Assembly (NCBI GenBank): GCA_030418115.1
Contig: JAUHQD010000004.1
Span: forward strand, 1-64,000
DNA: 64,000 nt
Reading direction: 5' to 3'
From: Alteromonadaceae bacterium BrNp21-10
GTDB lineage: Bacteria > Pseudomonadota > Gammaproteobacteria > Enterobacterales > Alteromonadaceae
The position numbers were made by a program, and so were the translations under genes. The notes beneath the pieces were generated by a model, which ran no database searches, was not told the origin of the DNA, and worked only from the letters and a program-made list of their open reading frames with translations. This document shows positions 53,683 to 62,840 of the stretch, piece after piece (the stretch's first letter is position 1; every line of letters starts with the position of its first letter).

Positions 53683-54647
53683 GTCAACATTGGTCATCAA
53701 TAGCGGAACGGGGCAATCAATTCGGCATTCAGTGTTTACTATTTTTATACCGTATTTTCGGCAAAACGTTGTTAAAAATAGTGCTGTTGCCGGTCATCAT
53801 CTATTTCTTTATCACCGGCTCTACATCACGACGTTATTCTAAGATTTTTTTAACCAATGCATTTAAGTTACGTCATAGTAAGGGCCTGTCTACACAGAGT
53901 CGACCGAGTATTTATGATGGCATAAAGCACTTTATGAGCTTTGGACTTTCGGCATTCGATAAAATAGATTCATGGCTCGGCAATATTTCTCCCAACCAAA
54001 TTACTTATAAAAATTATGCCTTGTTTAACCACCTCATTGAGCAAAAGCGCGGCGCCATTTTTATTGGTTCACATTTAGGTAATCTAGAAGTTTGTCGCGC
54101 ATTAGGTCAAGGTAAGTATGCCATTCGTATTAACGTTTTGGTCTTTACTCAACATGCAGAAGCCTTTAACAAAGTATTGGGGCAATTGAACGACGATGCT
54201 GACCTAAACCTGATACAAGTTACTCAAGTCGGCCCCGATGTGGCAATTATGTTGAAGGATCGTGTAGACAAAGGTGAATTTGTCGTCATTGTTGGTGATA
54301 GAACGCCCATTAATAATCCTGGCCGCGTCAGTACCGTTGATTTTATGGGCAAGCCTGCGCCATTTTCTCAAGGCCCCTTAATCTTAGCTAGCGTATTGGA
54401 ATGTCCAGTATATTTACTATTTTGTTTACGAGAAAAAAGGGGGTTCAAAGTTATATTTGAGAATTTTGCCATCCCTAAATTAGTGCTACCACGCAAAAAT
54501 AGACAAGAAATATTAAGCACTTATTGTCAAAAGTTCGCCCACCGTCTTGAACATTATGCATGTCTTTATCCCCATCAATGGTACAATTTTTTTGATTTTT
54601 GGCAGCAAGACATAACTTCTGTAGCAAAGGAAAATGAAGTTAAATGA
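53679..54647 (+). CDS. LpxL/HtrB-like lipid acyltransferase
   Basis: A 322-residue acyltransferase of the lipid A late acyltransferase family. The HX4E catalytic box is seen in FIGSHLGNLEVCRALG, with VVIVGDRTPINN and QGPLILASVLECPVYL as further family motifs; the N-terminal part has a hydrophobic anchor (LLKIVLLPVIIYFFITG). I chose the ATG at 53679 within the GT2 stop; the longer frame from 53607 only reads GT2 sequence out of frame. It would join the polyene acid to a glycolipid or lipid A-like carrier. It overlaps the ammonia lyase by four bases. Confidence 0.88.
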   Translation: MSQHWSSIAERGNQFGIQCLLFLYRIFGKTLLKIVLLPVIIYFFITGSTSRRYSKIFLTNAFKLRHSKGLSTQSRPSIYDGIKHFMSFGLSAFDKIDSWLGNISPNQITYKNYALFNHLIEQKRGAIFIGSHLGNLEVCRALGQGKYAIRINVLVFTQHAEAFNKVLGQLNDDADLNLIQVTQVGPDVAIMLKDRVDKGEFVVIVGDRTPINNPGRVSTVDFMGKPAPFSQGPLILASVLECPVYLLFCLREKRGFKVIFENFAIPKLVLPRKNRQEILSTYCQKFAHRLEHYACLYPHQWYNFFDFWQQDITSVAKENEVK

Positions 54648-56191
54648 ATTCCCCACTTAATACCATGGTGTTTGGTCAACAATACCTGACGATAGAAGAT
54701 ATCTTATCCGTTGTATTCAAAAAAAATAGGGTATCGCTATCAACCGATGCCGGCTTCCAAAAGCGTATTGATACCGGAATTACTTTTCTCGATAAACTTT
54801 TAGCGGAAGATGGCGTTATTTATGGCGTCACTACCGGTTATGGTGATTCTTGTACAGTGGGGATCCCCCCTCATCTGGCCAATGAACTGCCTATTCACCT
54901 AATGCGTTTTCATGGCTGTGGATTAGGACAATATTTCTCAGAGGATGTGGGAAGAGCTATTTTAGCCACTCGGCTTTGCTCATTAACCCAAGGCTACTCT
55001 GGGGTCAGTTGGGAATTACTCAATCAAATTGTGGATTTCATTAATAAAGATATTGTGCCGGTTATTCCTGAGGAAGGGTCAGTGGGTGCCAGTGGTGATC
55101 TTACGCCTTTATCTTATTTAGCCGCGACTTTGTGCGGTGAGCGCCAAGTTTATTACAAAGGTGAAACCGTTGATGCTATCACAGCCATTCAAGCAGAAAA
55201 TTTGCAACCTCTGACGCTGCGGCCTAAAGAGGGCTTGGCAATTATGAATGGCACTGCCGTAATGACCGGCTTAGCTATTACGGCCTTCAAACGGGCCGAG
55301 TATTTAAGCAAATTATGCAGCCGTATTACCTCATTCTCAAGCTTGGCTTTAAAAGGTAACAGCCATCATTTTGATGAAATTTTATTTAGTGTAAAACCTC
55401 ATCCCGGTCAGCAAAAAGTGGCCAGCTGGATCCGCAACGATCTTAATCATTATGAACATCCGCGTAATTCACAACGCTTACAGGATCGCTATTCCATTCG
55501 CTGTGCACCGCATATTATTGGCGCACTACAAGACACACTGCCCTGGTTGCGCGGTTTAATCGAGAATGAACTCAACAGCGCCAATGACAACCCTATTATT
55601 GATGGTATTGGTGAACATGTATTACATGGCGGGCACTTTTATGGCGGGCATATTGCTTTAGCTATGGACACCCTTAAAAATTGCGTGGCGAATCTGGCTG
55701 ATTTAATGGATAGGCAAATGGCATTGTTGATGGATGTAAAATTCAATAATGGTCTGCCACCCAATCTATCTGCGGCAAGTAAGGAGCGCAGTTACATTAA
55801 TCATGGTTTTAAAGCTGTACAAATTGGCGTGTCCGCTTGGACTGCAGAAGCACTCAAATTGACTATGCCAGCCAGTGTATTTTCACGTTCTACCGAGTGC
55901 CATAATCAGGATAAAGTGAGCATGGGAACTATTGCTGCCCGTGATTGTATTCGTATATTAGAATTGACCGAACAAGTTGCTGCAGCGCTTACTTTAGCCA
56001 GCTGGCAAGGTGTTAAGTTACGCATCCAGCAAAATGAACTGGCTGAAGGGACGTTGACACAAGAATTACAATCAATGCTCAACGATGTACAAAGCTTTTT
56101 CCCCATTCTGGCTGAAGACCGTCCTCTTGAACATGAGTTGCGTAATATGGTGAATAATATTCAACAACAACGTTGGCCACTTTATGAATAA
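54644..56191 (+). CDS. Aromatic amino acid ammonia lyase (HAL/PAL/TAL family)
   Basis: MIO-dependent ammonia lyase (515 aa). The Ala149-Ser150-Gly151 triad that cyclises to the MIO cofactor lies in EEGSVGASGDLTPLSYLA, and Tyr60 in IYGVTTGYG is the catalytic Tyr; NSANDNPII and RSTECHNQDKVSMG are further active-site blocks. The selectivity pair is Phe89-His90 (MRFHGCG): histidine lyases usually have Ser-His, plant PAL Phe-Leu, bacterial TAL His-Leu. In aryl-polyene and flexirubin clusters the enzyme supplies 4-coumarate or cinnamate for the ligase. Length fits bacterial HAL/TAL. The start overlaps the acyltransferase stop (ATGA). Confidence 0.92.
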   Translation: MNSPLNTMVFGQQYLTIEDILSVVFKKNRVSLSTDAGFQKRIDTGITFLDKLLAEDGVIYGVTTGYGDSCTVGIPPHLANELPIHLMRFHGCGLGQYFSEDVGRAILATRLCSLTQGYSGVSWELLNQIVDFINKDIVPVIPEEGSVGASGDLTPLSYLAATLCGERQVYYKGETVDAITAIQAENLQPLTLRPKEGLAIMNGTAVMTGLAITAFKRAEYLSKLCSRITSFSSLALKGNSHHFDEILFSVKPHPGQQKVASWIRNDLNHYEHPRNSQRLQDRYSIRCAPHIIGALQDTLPWLRGLIENELNSANDNPIIDGIGEHVLHGGHFYGGHIALAMDTLKNCVANLADLMDRQMALLMDVKFNNGLPPNLSAASKERSYINHGFKAVQIGVSAWTAEALKLTMPASVFSRSTECHNQDKVSMGTIAARDCIRILELTEQVAAALTLASWQGVKLRIQQNELAEGTLTQELQSMLNDVQSFFPILAEDRPLEHELRNMVNNIQQQRWPLYE

Positions 56192-56597
56192 AGCAATAAG
56201 AACTGCCCAAGTGTGTATTGACGTGCCTTTTTTTGATGTTGATGCCATGAATGTTGTGTGGCATGGCAATTACGTAAAATATCTTGAAGTAGCCCGCTGT
56301 GAATTGTTACGGCAATTTGATTATGATTACCTTGATATGCAGGCCAGTGGTTTTATATGGCCCATTGTTGATATGCGCATTAAATACACCGGCTCGGCAA
56401 TATTTGCTCATAAGATTTGGGTGGAAGCAAATTTGGTAGAAATAGAGAATCGACTAAAGATTGAGTATCGAATTACCAATGCGGAAGGTAAAACCTTAAC
56501 CAAAGCGAACACCATTCAAGTTGCCGTAAATATTCAAAGCGGGGAAATGCAATATGTCAGCCCGCCAATTTTATTCGAAAAGTTAGGCTTAGCATGA
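56184..56597 (+). CDS. Hot-dog acyl thioesterase (4-hydroxybenzoyl-CoA thioesterase family)
   Basis: A 137-residue 4HBT hot-dog thioesterase. The signature DVPFFDVDAMNVVWHGNYVKYLEVAR (about residues 10-36) has the catalytic Asp and the HxNY-type motif. It would hydrolyse an acyl or aryl thioester, to release the polyene or clear misloaded carriers (ApeK role). It overlaps the lyase gene by eight bases and the LolA-like gene by four. Confidence 0.9.
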   Translation: MNKAIRTAQVCIDVPFFDVDAMNVVWHGNYVKYLEVARCELLRQFDYDYLDMQASGFIWPIVDMRIKYTGSAIFAHKIWVEANLVEIENRLKIEYRITNAEGKTLTKANTIQVAVNIQSGEMQYVSPPILFEKLGLA

Positions 56598-57148
56598 GAG
56601 TCCTTATTGGATTGCTATTAGTGGTTTGTTTAGGTGCGCTGGCGGATCCAAAACCAACTAACATCGATGCGCTAAGGCAGTTTACTCTTACTAATCCAGT
56701 GGGTACTTTTATACAAAAAAAACACATTAAGGTACTTAGCCAACCCTTTATTTCAAAGGGCGAATACCACTTTGAACCAGCTAATGGATTAACCTGGACA
56801 ACCATTGAGCCAGTGCAAAATCAGCTAATGATTAATGCCAAGGGTATATCTGAAATACAACATGATGGTAGTAGTAAACTAATGACTTCGGACAATGCCA
56901 TCAGTGCGATGATGCTGACGTTATTTATGGGCAATGATCAGCAACTAAGTAAAGAGTTTGTCGTAGAAAAACGCCTAGGTTGTCTAGCACTCATACCGAT
57001 CAATACACAGATTAAGTTAATGATAGATCTCATTACTTTCTGTCCTGCAGACGACCAAGCAGTACTCAGTATTATTGAAGTCGGTGGTAACAAAACAGAA
57101 ATTCAGCTGTTGCCAATACCACTAATAATACCTCCGCCGAATCCATAA
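56594..57148 (+). CDS. LolA-like outer membrane lipoprotein carrier
   Basis: A 184-residue periplasmic protein with a signal peptide (MRVLIGLLLVVCLGALA). The mature part begins with TNIDALRQFTLTNPVGTFIQKKHIKVLSQPFISKGEYHFEPANGLTWTTIEPVQN, the LolA-type strand order (xFxQxKxxxxLxxPxxSxGxFxFxxxxGLxWxxxxP). It probably ferries the hydrophobic polyene lipid from the MMPL transporter to the outer membrane, not ordinary lipoproteins. It overlaps the thioesterase and precedes the MMPL gene by one base. Confidence 0.88.
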   Translation: MRVLIGLLLVVCLGALADPKPTNIDALRQFTLTNPVGTFIQKKHIKVLSQPFISKGEYHFEPANGLTWTTIEPVQNQLMINAKGISEIQHDGSSKLMTSDNAISAMMLTLFMGNDQQLSKEFVVEKRLGCLALIPINTQIKLMIDLITFCPADDQAVLSIIEVGGNKTEIQLLPIPLIIPPPNP

Positions 57149-57149
57149 C

Positions 57150-59429
57150 ATGTTAGGCAATACAAGGAACGCCAAAACCTTAATACTATGGCTCGCGGTC
57201 AGCGTAATTCTCGCCTGTGCGGTGTTACTTAAATTGCAGCAGCAACCCATCAAATTCAATGCTGATATTTTGGACGTAATGGAAATCAGCCAACACGATA
57301 GAATAGTCACCGCAGCGGCGACTCAGCCTTTCTACCATAGAGCCCTTTTATTATTTAGTAGTCCAAACAATACATTAACCGAAGACTACTTGCGTAGAGT
57401 ACAACACTTGCTGGCAGACATACCGTTAGTTAAGCAGGTGTACTTTAATCCGCAACAGAATATGGATTTTCAGGCGATTGCAAAAACCTATTCAGCCTTT
57501 CCATTATCACTATTGAGCGATAAAGCCTTAGCAGCAAGACAGCGCAATAATGTTGAGTATATCGACCAACAGTACATCAGAATGTTAAGTCAACTGGCAG
57601 ACCCCTTAGTCTCAATGACCATACAAAATGCGCCCTTACTCAATGTGGCTGACTGGCTTGCTGATAAACATCCAACATCTCACTGGCTACAGCAGGGGGA
57701 TTTTTTATATGTTAAAGATGGCGGCAAACGCTATTACCCAATATTTTTTGAGTTTGACGCGGCAGCCACCAAGTTAGATCAAGCTCCACCAACAATTGCC
57801 GCAATTCAACAAGTGCTGCAACAGCAAAACACTGAAGATAACGTTGAATACTTGAGCAGTGGTTTAATTTTTCATACCGCAGCGATCACCAGCAGGGCCG
57901 AGTTCGAAATGACCTTATTCGGCGGCCTTTCTATTTTAGGCATTGTATTACTGACCCTATTGAGTTTTAAAAGCATCTGGCCATTGGCCAATATATTATT
58001 ATTAACAGCCTCGTCGGCAGCGGCAGGCATGGCCGTACTGATATTAGTCAGTAATGAAATTCATCTCATTACGCTGGTTTTTGCGATCAGCTTAATTGGT
58101 ATTGCCGTTGACTATGGCTATCACATATTACTCATGGCTCGCCATACGCAAAAGCAAGGATCGGCATTAAGTAAACATATTGCGCCAGCATTGATTGTCG
58201 GTGGAGGAAGTACACTTTTAAGTTATTTATTGTTATACGCATTGCCTATCGCATTTTTGCAGCAAGTCAGTATTTTTGTGGGCAGTGGAGTGCTGTTTGC
58301 TATTTTTACTTGCTTAACTCTGCTAAGTATCTGGCCAGGGACAATCAAGAATCCCCCCCTGAAAGAACCGAAAATCACCCAACTTCCCGCATGGTCTTAC
58401 AAGCTCACGCTTTACACGGTAGTGATCATCATTGCAGTAGCATTGATGCAATGGCGATTTGAAGACAATATAAAATCTTTTAACAGTACGCCGCAGTCAC
58501 TGATTGACAGTGAAACTCACATTGCGCGTTTGATAGGCAATCAACAATATCCGCGCTTTATTTCATTCTCCGCTGAAAATACCCAACAGTTACTTCAACG
58601 CTTTGAATCGGTTAGAAGTGCATTGATAGATTTAGGATATCAAAATGCACAGTTGCAGGGCATTGATCAATGGCTCCCCTCCCATGCTCGTCAACAAGCC
58701 AATGCAGATTGGCTAAAACAGGGGCTAGTGAATAACGATTTCAAAACCATTAATGCTTATACTGCCCCCATGGTGATAGACACATTAATCAAGCAACCGA
58801 CTACATTGCTCTCTCTTGATGCGGTCCCCGACGTTATAGCACAACACTACCCGGCAATAGTGCACCTAGATGAACGCGATTACGGCATATTAAGTTATCT
58901 CGGCGTCATATCTCCGGACACAGTCGCGTTATTACAAAAACAGTTGAGTTTTCCAGTGCAATTACTCGACCAACCGCAAAAATTAACCCAAGCGATGTTA
59001 ATGTTACGGCAATATATTCTATATTTTCTTGGCCTCGCTACCTGTGCCATTAGCTTGTTGATGATCTGCCGTTATGGATTTTTACGTGGTCTAAAAGTTG
59101 CTCTGACTCCTGTATTATCAGCATTGGGTGGTCTGGCATTGGCTCATCTCATCATGGGTTTTGTGACCATATTCCACCTGTTAGCCAGCATATTAATTTT
59201 AACCTTAGTGGTCGATTATGTGGTGTTTTGTCAGGAACATGGCAAGGTTCACCATGTCAATAAAGCCATTAACCTGTCAGCAATTACCACTGCATTAGGG
59301 TTCGGTATGTTTGTTTTCAGTGCAACTCCTGCGATACAGCAGTTTGGGTTAACCGCACTACTTGGTATTACTTTGGGCTGGATAATGTGTGCAACATTAC
59401 CCACTACCATTACTAAAAATAAAGGATGA
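57150..59429 (+). CDS. MMPL/RND-family transporter
   Basis: A 759-residue inner-membrane exporter of the MMPL branch of the RND superfamily. It has two repeats, each a leading transmembrane helix, a periplasmic loop domain and five more helices (around residues 6-27, then 260-400; and 415-435, then 620-755). The charged residues in the membrane (GIAVDYGYHILLMARH in repeat 1, VVDYVVFCQEHGK in repeat 2) are the expected proton-relay Asp-Tyr motifs. It would export the polyene lipid, with the LolA-like protein. It overlaps the flavoenzyme gene by four bases. Confidence 0.92.
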   Translation: MLGNTRNAKTLILWLAVSVILACAVLLKLQQQPIKFNADILDVMEISQHDRIVTAAATQPFYHRALLLFSSPNNTLTEDYLRRVQHLLADIPLVKQVYFNPQQNMDFQAIAKTYSAFPLSLLSDKALAARQRNNVEYIDQQYIRMLSQLADPLVSMTIQNAPLLNVADWLADKHPTSHWLQQGDFLYVKDGGKRYYPIFFEFDAAATKLDQAPPTIAAIQQVLQQQNTEDNVEYLSSGLIFHTAAITSRAEFEMTLFGGLSILGIVLLTLLSFKSIWPLANILLLTASSAAAGMAVLILVSNEIHLITLVFAISLIGIAVDYGYHILLMARHTQKQGSALSKHIAPALIVGGGSTLLSYLLLYALPIAFLQQVSIFVGSGVLFAIFTCLTLLSIWPGTIKNPPLKEPKITQLPAWSYKLTLYTVVIIIAVALMQWRFEDNIKSFNSTPQSLIDSETHIARLIGNQQYPRFISFSAENTQQLLQRFESVRSALIDLGYQNAQLQGIDQWLPSHARQQANADWLKQGLVNNDFKTINAYTAPMVIDTLIKQPTTLLSLDAVPDVIAQHYPAIVHLDERDYGILSYLGVISPDTVALLQKQLSFPVQLLDQPQKLTQAMLMLRQYILYFLGLATCAISLLMICRYGFLRGLKVALTPVLSALGGLALAHLIMGFVTIFHLLASILILTLVVDYVVFCQEHGKVHHVNKAINLSAITTALGFGMFVFSATPAIQQFGLTALLGITLGWIMCATLPTTITKNKG

Positions 59430-60661
59430 ACATGCAACAACATTGTGACGTGATAGTCATTGGCGCGGGTCCATCCGGTGCTTGTGCAGCAAAGATGCTA
59501 GCTGAACAAGGATTAAAGGTAGTAGTCATTGAGAAAGAGCTGTTCCCACGCTTTTCCATTGGTGAGAGTTTATTACCCCAGTGTATGAGCTTTCTCGAAC
59601 AAGCGGGGCTCAAAAAAGCCGTCGATGCTGCTGGCTTCCAACATAAAAATGGCGCCGCTTTTTTAAAGCAAGGGCAGTATTCAGAATATAGTTTTGCTGA
59701 AAAATTTACTGAAGGCCCTGCGACCACCTTTCAGGTAAAGCGTAGCGAATTTGATAAAATATTAGCTGACCAAGCAGCGATCGCTGGAGCCGATATTCGC
59801 TACCAACAACAAGTGTTAGACATCGAACATCATGTTGATAATGTTACTTTGACGATTAATGATCTGAACAGTGATGAACAATATGCACTGAGTGCCAAAT
59901 TTATTATGGATGCCAGCGGTTTTGGTCGCGTGCTCCCTCGTTTACTTGATCTTGAAATACCTTCTCAATTTCCTGTCCGCCAAGCGGTATTCTCGCATAT
60001 TAAAGATCATCTACCGTCGTCGTTTGATCGCAATAAAATTCTAATTATCGTGCACCCCGAAGAGCCTGACATTTGGTTCTGGTTAATTCCATTCTCAGAT
60101 GGTACTAGTAGTTTAGGGGTCGTCGCCGAAGAAAAACATTTTAATAAATTAGGCTCACTCAACAATGAAGCATTATTGTGGCACTTCGTTAACCAGACCG
60201 AAGACTTGGCGTCATTAATTAGTCAAGCTACGGTCACCACGCCAGTACGAAAACTAGTAGGTTACTCCGCTAATGTGAATGCACTTTATGGAGATCGCTT
60301 TGTACTGTTAGGCAATGCTGGGGAGTTTTTAGACCCGGTGTTTTCTTCAGGGGTCACCATTGCCCTCAAGTCTGCGATACTCGCAGCGCCATTGGTTGCT
60401 AAACAGCTTAATGGGGGGGCAGTAAACTGGGAAACGGAATTTAGTCAACCACTACGTTTAGGGATCACTACTTTTAAACATTTTGTTATTAGTTGGTACA
60501 ATAAGCAACTACAAGACATTATCTTCTATCAGACTTCACAATCAGAAGTAAAAAGGATGATTTGTTCTATTTTAGCGGGATATGCTTGGGATCAAAAAAA
60601 CCCTTACGTTCAAGAAGATGACAGACGTTTAAAGGTATTGGCTGAAATATGCGCGCAATAA
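59426..60661 (+). CDS. FAD-dependent oxidoreductase, halogenase-like (COG0644)
   Basis: A 411-residue flavoprotein of the tryptophan/phenolic halogenase-like clan. It shows the FAD motif VIVIGAGPSGACAAKML (GxGxxG, residues ~13-18) and FPRFSIGESLLPQCM. Lys74 in GFQHKNGAAFL corresponds in position to the catalytic Lys of flavin-dependent halogenases, and W217-F-W-L-I-P222 is their WxWxIP motif; the C-terminal GNAGEFLDPVFSSGVTIAL is the usual second flavin motif. Related genes in APE clusters are annotated as oxidoreductases or halogenases. A ring halogenase, hydroxylase or desaturase role is possible; the flavin reductase partner is not in the window (except possibly the FMN reductase at 247). 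Confidence 0.85.
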   Translation: MNMQQHCDVIVIGAGPSGACAAKMLAEQGLKVVVIEKELFPRFSIGESLLPQCMSFLEQAGLKKAVDAAGFQHKNGAAFLKQGQYSEYSFAEKFTEGPATTFQVKRSEFDKILADQAAIAGADIRYQQQVLDIEHHVDNVTLTINDLNSDEQYALSAKFIMDASGFGRVLPRLLDLEIPSQFPVRQAVFSHIKDHLPSSFDRNKILIIVHPEEPDIWFWLIPFSDGTSSLGVVAEEKHFNKLGSLNNEALLWHFVNQTEDLASLISQATVTTPVRKLVGYSANVNALYGDRFVLLGNAGEFLDPVFSSGVTIALKSAILAAPLVAKQLNGGAVNWETEFSQPLRLGITTFKHFVISWYNKQLQDIIFYQTSQSEVKRMICSILAGYAWDQKNPYVQEDDRRLKVLAEICAQ

Positions 60662-61209
60662 TTTACTTATCCGTTCTGTTATTGCACGCTTGCGCTTCGG
60701 TAACCCCGCCAAGCGACACCATTCCATTAAATGATGTTAGCCAATATAGATTGCAAACAGTTCCTGCGACGTTACAGGGAACCGCTAGGTTAGAACGCTT
60801 AAGCATACACACGCCGACAGATAAAAAAGAATTACTAATACAAATAGAAATGTACACAAGCCACATAGAATTTGTTGGCTTAAGCAGTGCTGGGCTAGTG
60901 TTATTTGAAATGAGCTGGCAAGCAAACAGTGGTTATCAGGTGTCGATGAAAGTCCCCACTGACAACCTCAATCCTGCGTTATTGTTAGCCTATTTTCAGC
61001 TTGCTAACTGGCCGCCAGCTTTAATTAAAAAAGGCCTGACAGGATTAACTTTGATACAAGAAAAAGAGCATTCAAAACGCGACTTTCAGCATCAAGGTAA
61101 GTCACTCTTTAGTGTATCCGAGACAAATAATAATCGTCTTTTTATCCATAATGAACCGCCATTTAGCATTGTAATTGAAACTTTAAAGGCATGGGAAATT
61201 GAAGGTTAG
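60649..61209 (+). CDS. DUF3261 family lipoprotein
   Basis: A 186-residue lipoprotein with lipobox LHAC in the signal peptide (MRAIIYLSVLLLHAC), mature Cys15 followed by Ala-Ser, so outer-membrane sorting. The mature domain has the LolB-like strands of DUF3261 (YRLQTVPATLQGTARLERLSI, HIEFVGLSSAGLVLFEMSW) and is regularly found in aryl-polyene operons, where it is thought to receive the polyene lipid at the outer membrane together with the LolA-like protein and MMPL transporter. It overlaps the flavoenzyme by 13 bases and the ketosynthase by 11. Confidence 0.85.
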   Translation: MRAIIYLSVLLLHACASVTPPSDTIPLNDVSQYRLQTVPATLQGTARLERLSIHTPTDKKELLIQIEMYTSHIEFVGLSSAGLVLFEMSWQANSGYQVSMKVPTDNLNPALLLAYFQLANWPPALIKKGLTGLTLIQEKEHSKRDFQHQGKSLFSVSETNNNRLFIHNEPPFSIVIETLKAWEIEG

Positions 61210-62386
61210 TTTAGTTGATTTAGGTATTGTTTGTTCATTAGGTACTTGCAAGCAGCAAGTACTTGATAACTGTTTAAATAATCATAGCAATCACTTTGTG
61301 CTGCGCGACGATTTACATCCCCACAAAGCGGTTTGGGTTGGACAAGTTAGCACTGAGCTGCCCAATATGCAGTCGTATTCTGCTGTTTATCAAAACCGCT
61401 GCAATCAATTACTACTTCTGGCCTATCAGCAAATCCAACAACGCCTACAACAAATCAATTGCCCGCAACATAAATTGGCGGTAGTTATTGGAACCAGCAC
61501 ATCCGGCATTGCCACTGGCGAAAACGCTATGCGACACAAAATCCAGCATGGAGAAATGCCCACAGACTTTGATTACGCAATGCAGGAAATGGGCGCACCC
61601 GCACAATTTGTGGCACATTTAAGCGGAGCCACTGGCCCAGCTTACGGGATATCAACTGCTTGTTCATCATCTGCCAAGGCAATTATAAGTGCCTATCATT
61701 TGTTACAGTCTGGTATGGTGGATGTGGTAATCGCTGGAGGAGTGGATAGCCTTTGCCAATTGACCAGTAACGGTTTCAGCGCACTTGAATCGGTATCACA
61801 AAGCCAATGTAAACCGTTTTCTGATGAGCGTGATGGCATTAGCATTGGTGAAGGGGCCGCATTGTTTATTATGCAACGGCAGGCTAACGGAATTGTGCTA
61901 GAAGGTTTTGCTGAAGGCAGTGACGCTTACCACATTTCTGCACCATGTCCTGACGGGAGCGGCGCGATAAGAGTAATGCAGCAGGCAATGTTAATGGCCC
62001 AGCTAAATGCCGATAGTATTGATTACATTAATTTGCACGGCACCGGCACCATTAAAAATGATGAAATGGAAGCAAATGCAGTGCATTCATTACTGCGCAA
62101 TGTGCCTTGTAGTTCGACAAAAGGAAAAACAGGGCATACTTTAGGTGCCGCGGGTGCCATAGAGGCAGGAATTTGCTGGCTATTAATGAGTGATCTCAAT
62201 CGCCTACACCAATTACCTGCCAATTCGATTACTTACTCATTATCAAGCCACCTTCAGCCCATTAATTTGCTGACGACATCGGCCCCACAAACTCAACCAA
62301 TAAACAGCTGTTTATCTAATTCATTCGCTTTTGGTGGCAGTAATGCTTCATTGCTGTTGGTTAGGGATAAATTATGTACAAAATAG
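61199..62386 (+). CDS. Beta-ketoacyl-ACP synthase (elongating, ApeO-like)
   Basis: Full ketosynthase (395 aa) with the catalytic triad: Cys155 in GISTACSSSAK, His280 in INLHGTGTIKND and His313 in GKTGHTLGAAGA. It condenses malonyl units onto the growing aryl-polyene chain. It is the probable partner of the Cys-less protein at 48736 (KS/CLF pair). Start is TTG at the overlap with the DUF3261 gene; the protein MKVSLVDLGIVCSLG begins like ApeO/FabF relatives. It overlaps the following dehydratase by 13 bases. Confidence 0.9.
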   Translation: MKVSLVDLGIVCSLGTCKQQVLDNCLNNHSNHFVLRDDLHPHKAVWVGQVSTELPNMQSYSAVYQNRCNQLLLLAYQQIQQRLQQINCPQHKLAVVIGTSTSGIATGENAMRHKIQHGEMPTDFDYAMQEMGAPAQFVAHLSGATGPAYGISTACSSSAKAIISAYHLLQSGMVDVVIAGGVDSLCQLTSNGFSALESVSQSQCKPFSDERDGISIGEGAALFIMQRQANGIVLEGFAEGSDAYHISAPCPDGSGAIRVMQQAMLMAQLNADSIDYINLHGTGTIKNDEMEANAVHSLLRNVPCSSTKGKTGHTLGAAGAIEAGICWLLMSDLNRLHQLPANSITYSLSSHLQPINLLTTSAPQTQPINSCLSNSFAFGGSNASLLLVRDKLCTK

Positions 62387-62826
62387 AACAAGTGTTACCC
62401 CACGCAGCGCCAATGATCTTGGTGGATGAGCTCTGTGCCTACGATCAGAATTCAGCGGTTTGTAAAGTCACCATCACAACAGCCAGCGCCTTTTTTGACG
62501 AAACGGCGAATGGCGTACCCAGTTATGTGGGTATTGAATACATGGCACAAACCATCGCAGCGTTTGCCGGTGCCCATGAACAGGATGCAGGACATTTAGT
62601 ACAAATTGGTTTTTTATTAGGTAGTAGAAAGTACAATAGCCTGACTAGCCATTTTGGCTTAGGATCCACCTTACACATTAGCGTCACTAGACTTTACCAA
62701 GAAGACTCTGGGCTGAGTGTTTTTGATTGTAAAATCAAACATCAAGCTTCGCTTTTGGCGAGTGCTAAAGTGAATACCTTTCAACCTGAAAATGCTAATC
62801 AATATTTGCGTGAACAAAACCAGTAA
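62374..62826 (+). CDS. 3-hydroxyacyl-ACP dehydratase, ApeP-like hot-dog protein
   Basis: A 150-residue hot-dog-fold protein. It opens YKIEQVLPHAAPMILVDELCAYD with the conserved His (LPHxxPMxLxD) seen in ApeP-type dehydratases and FabZ-like proteins, and has GIEYMAQTIAAFAGAHE with the active-site Glu. It differs strongly from the shorter dehydratase at 52592. In aryl-polyene systems two dehydratases act in the cycle, the smaller ApeI and the larger ApeP. It overlaps the ketosynthase by 13 bases; fabG-like follows after 14. Confidence 0.87.
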   Translation: MYKIEQVLPHAAPMILVDELCAYDQNSAVCKVTITTASAFFDETANGVPSYVGIEYMAQTIAAFAGAHEQDAGHLVQIGFLLGSRKYNSLTSHFGLGSTLHISVTRLYQEDSGLSVFDCKIKHQASLLASAKVNTFQPENANQYLREQNQ

Positions 62827-62840
62827 ATAAAGGGAAAAGA

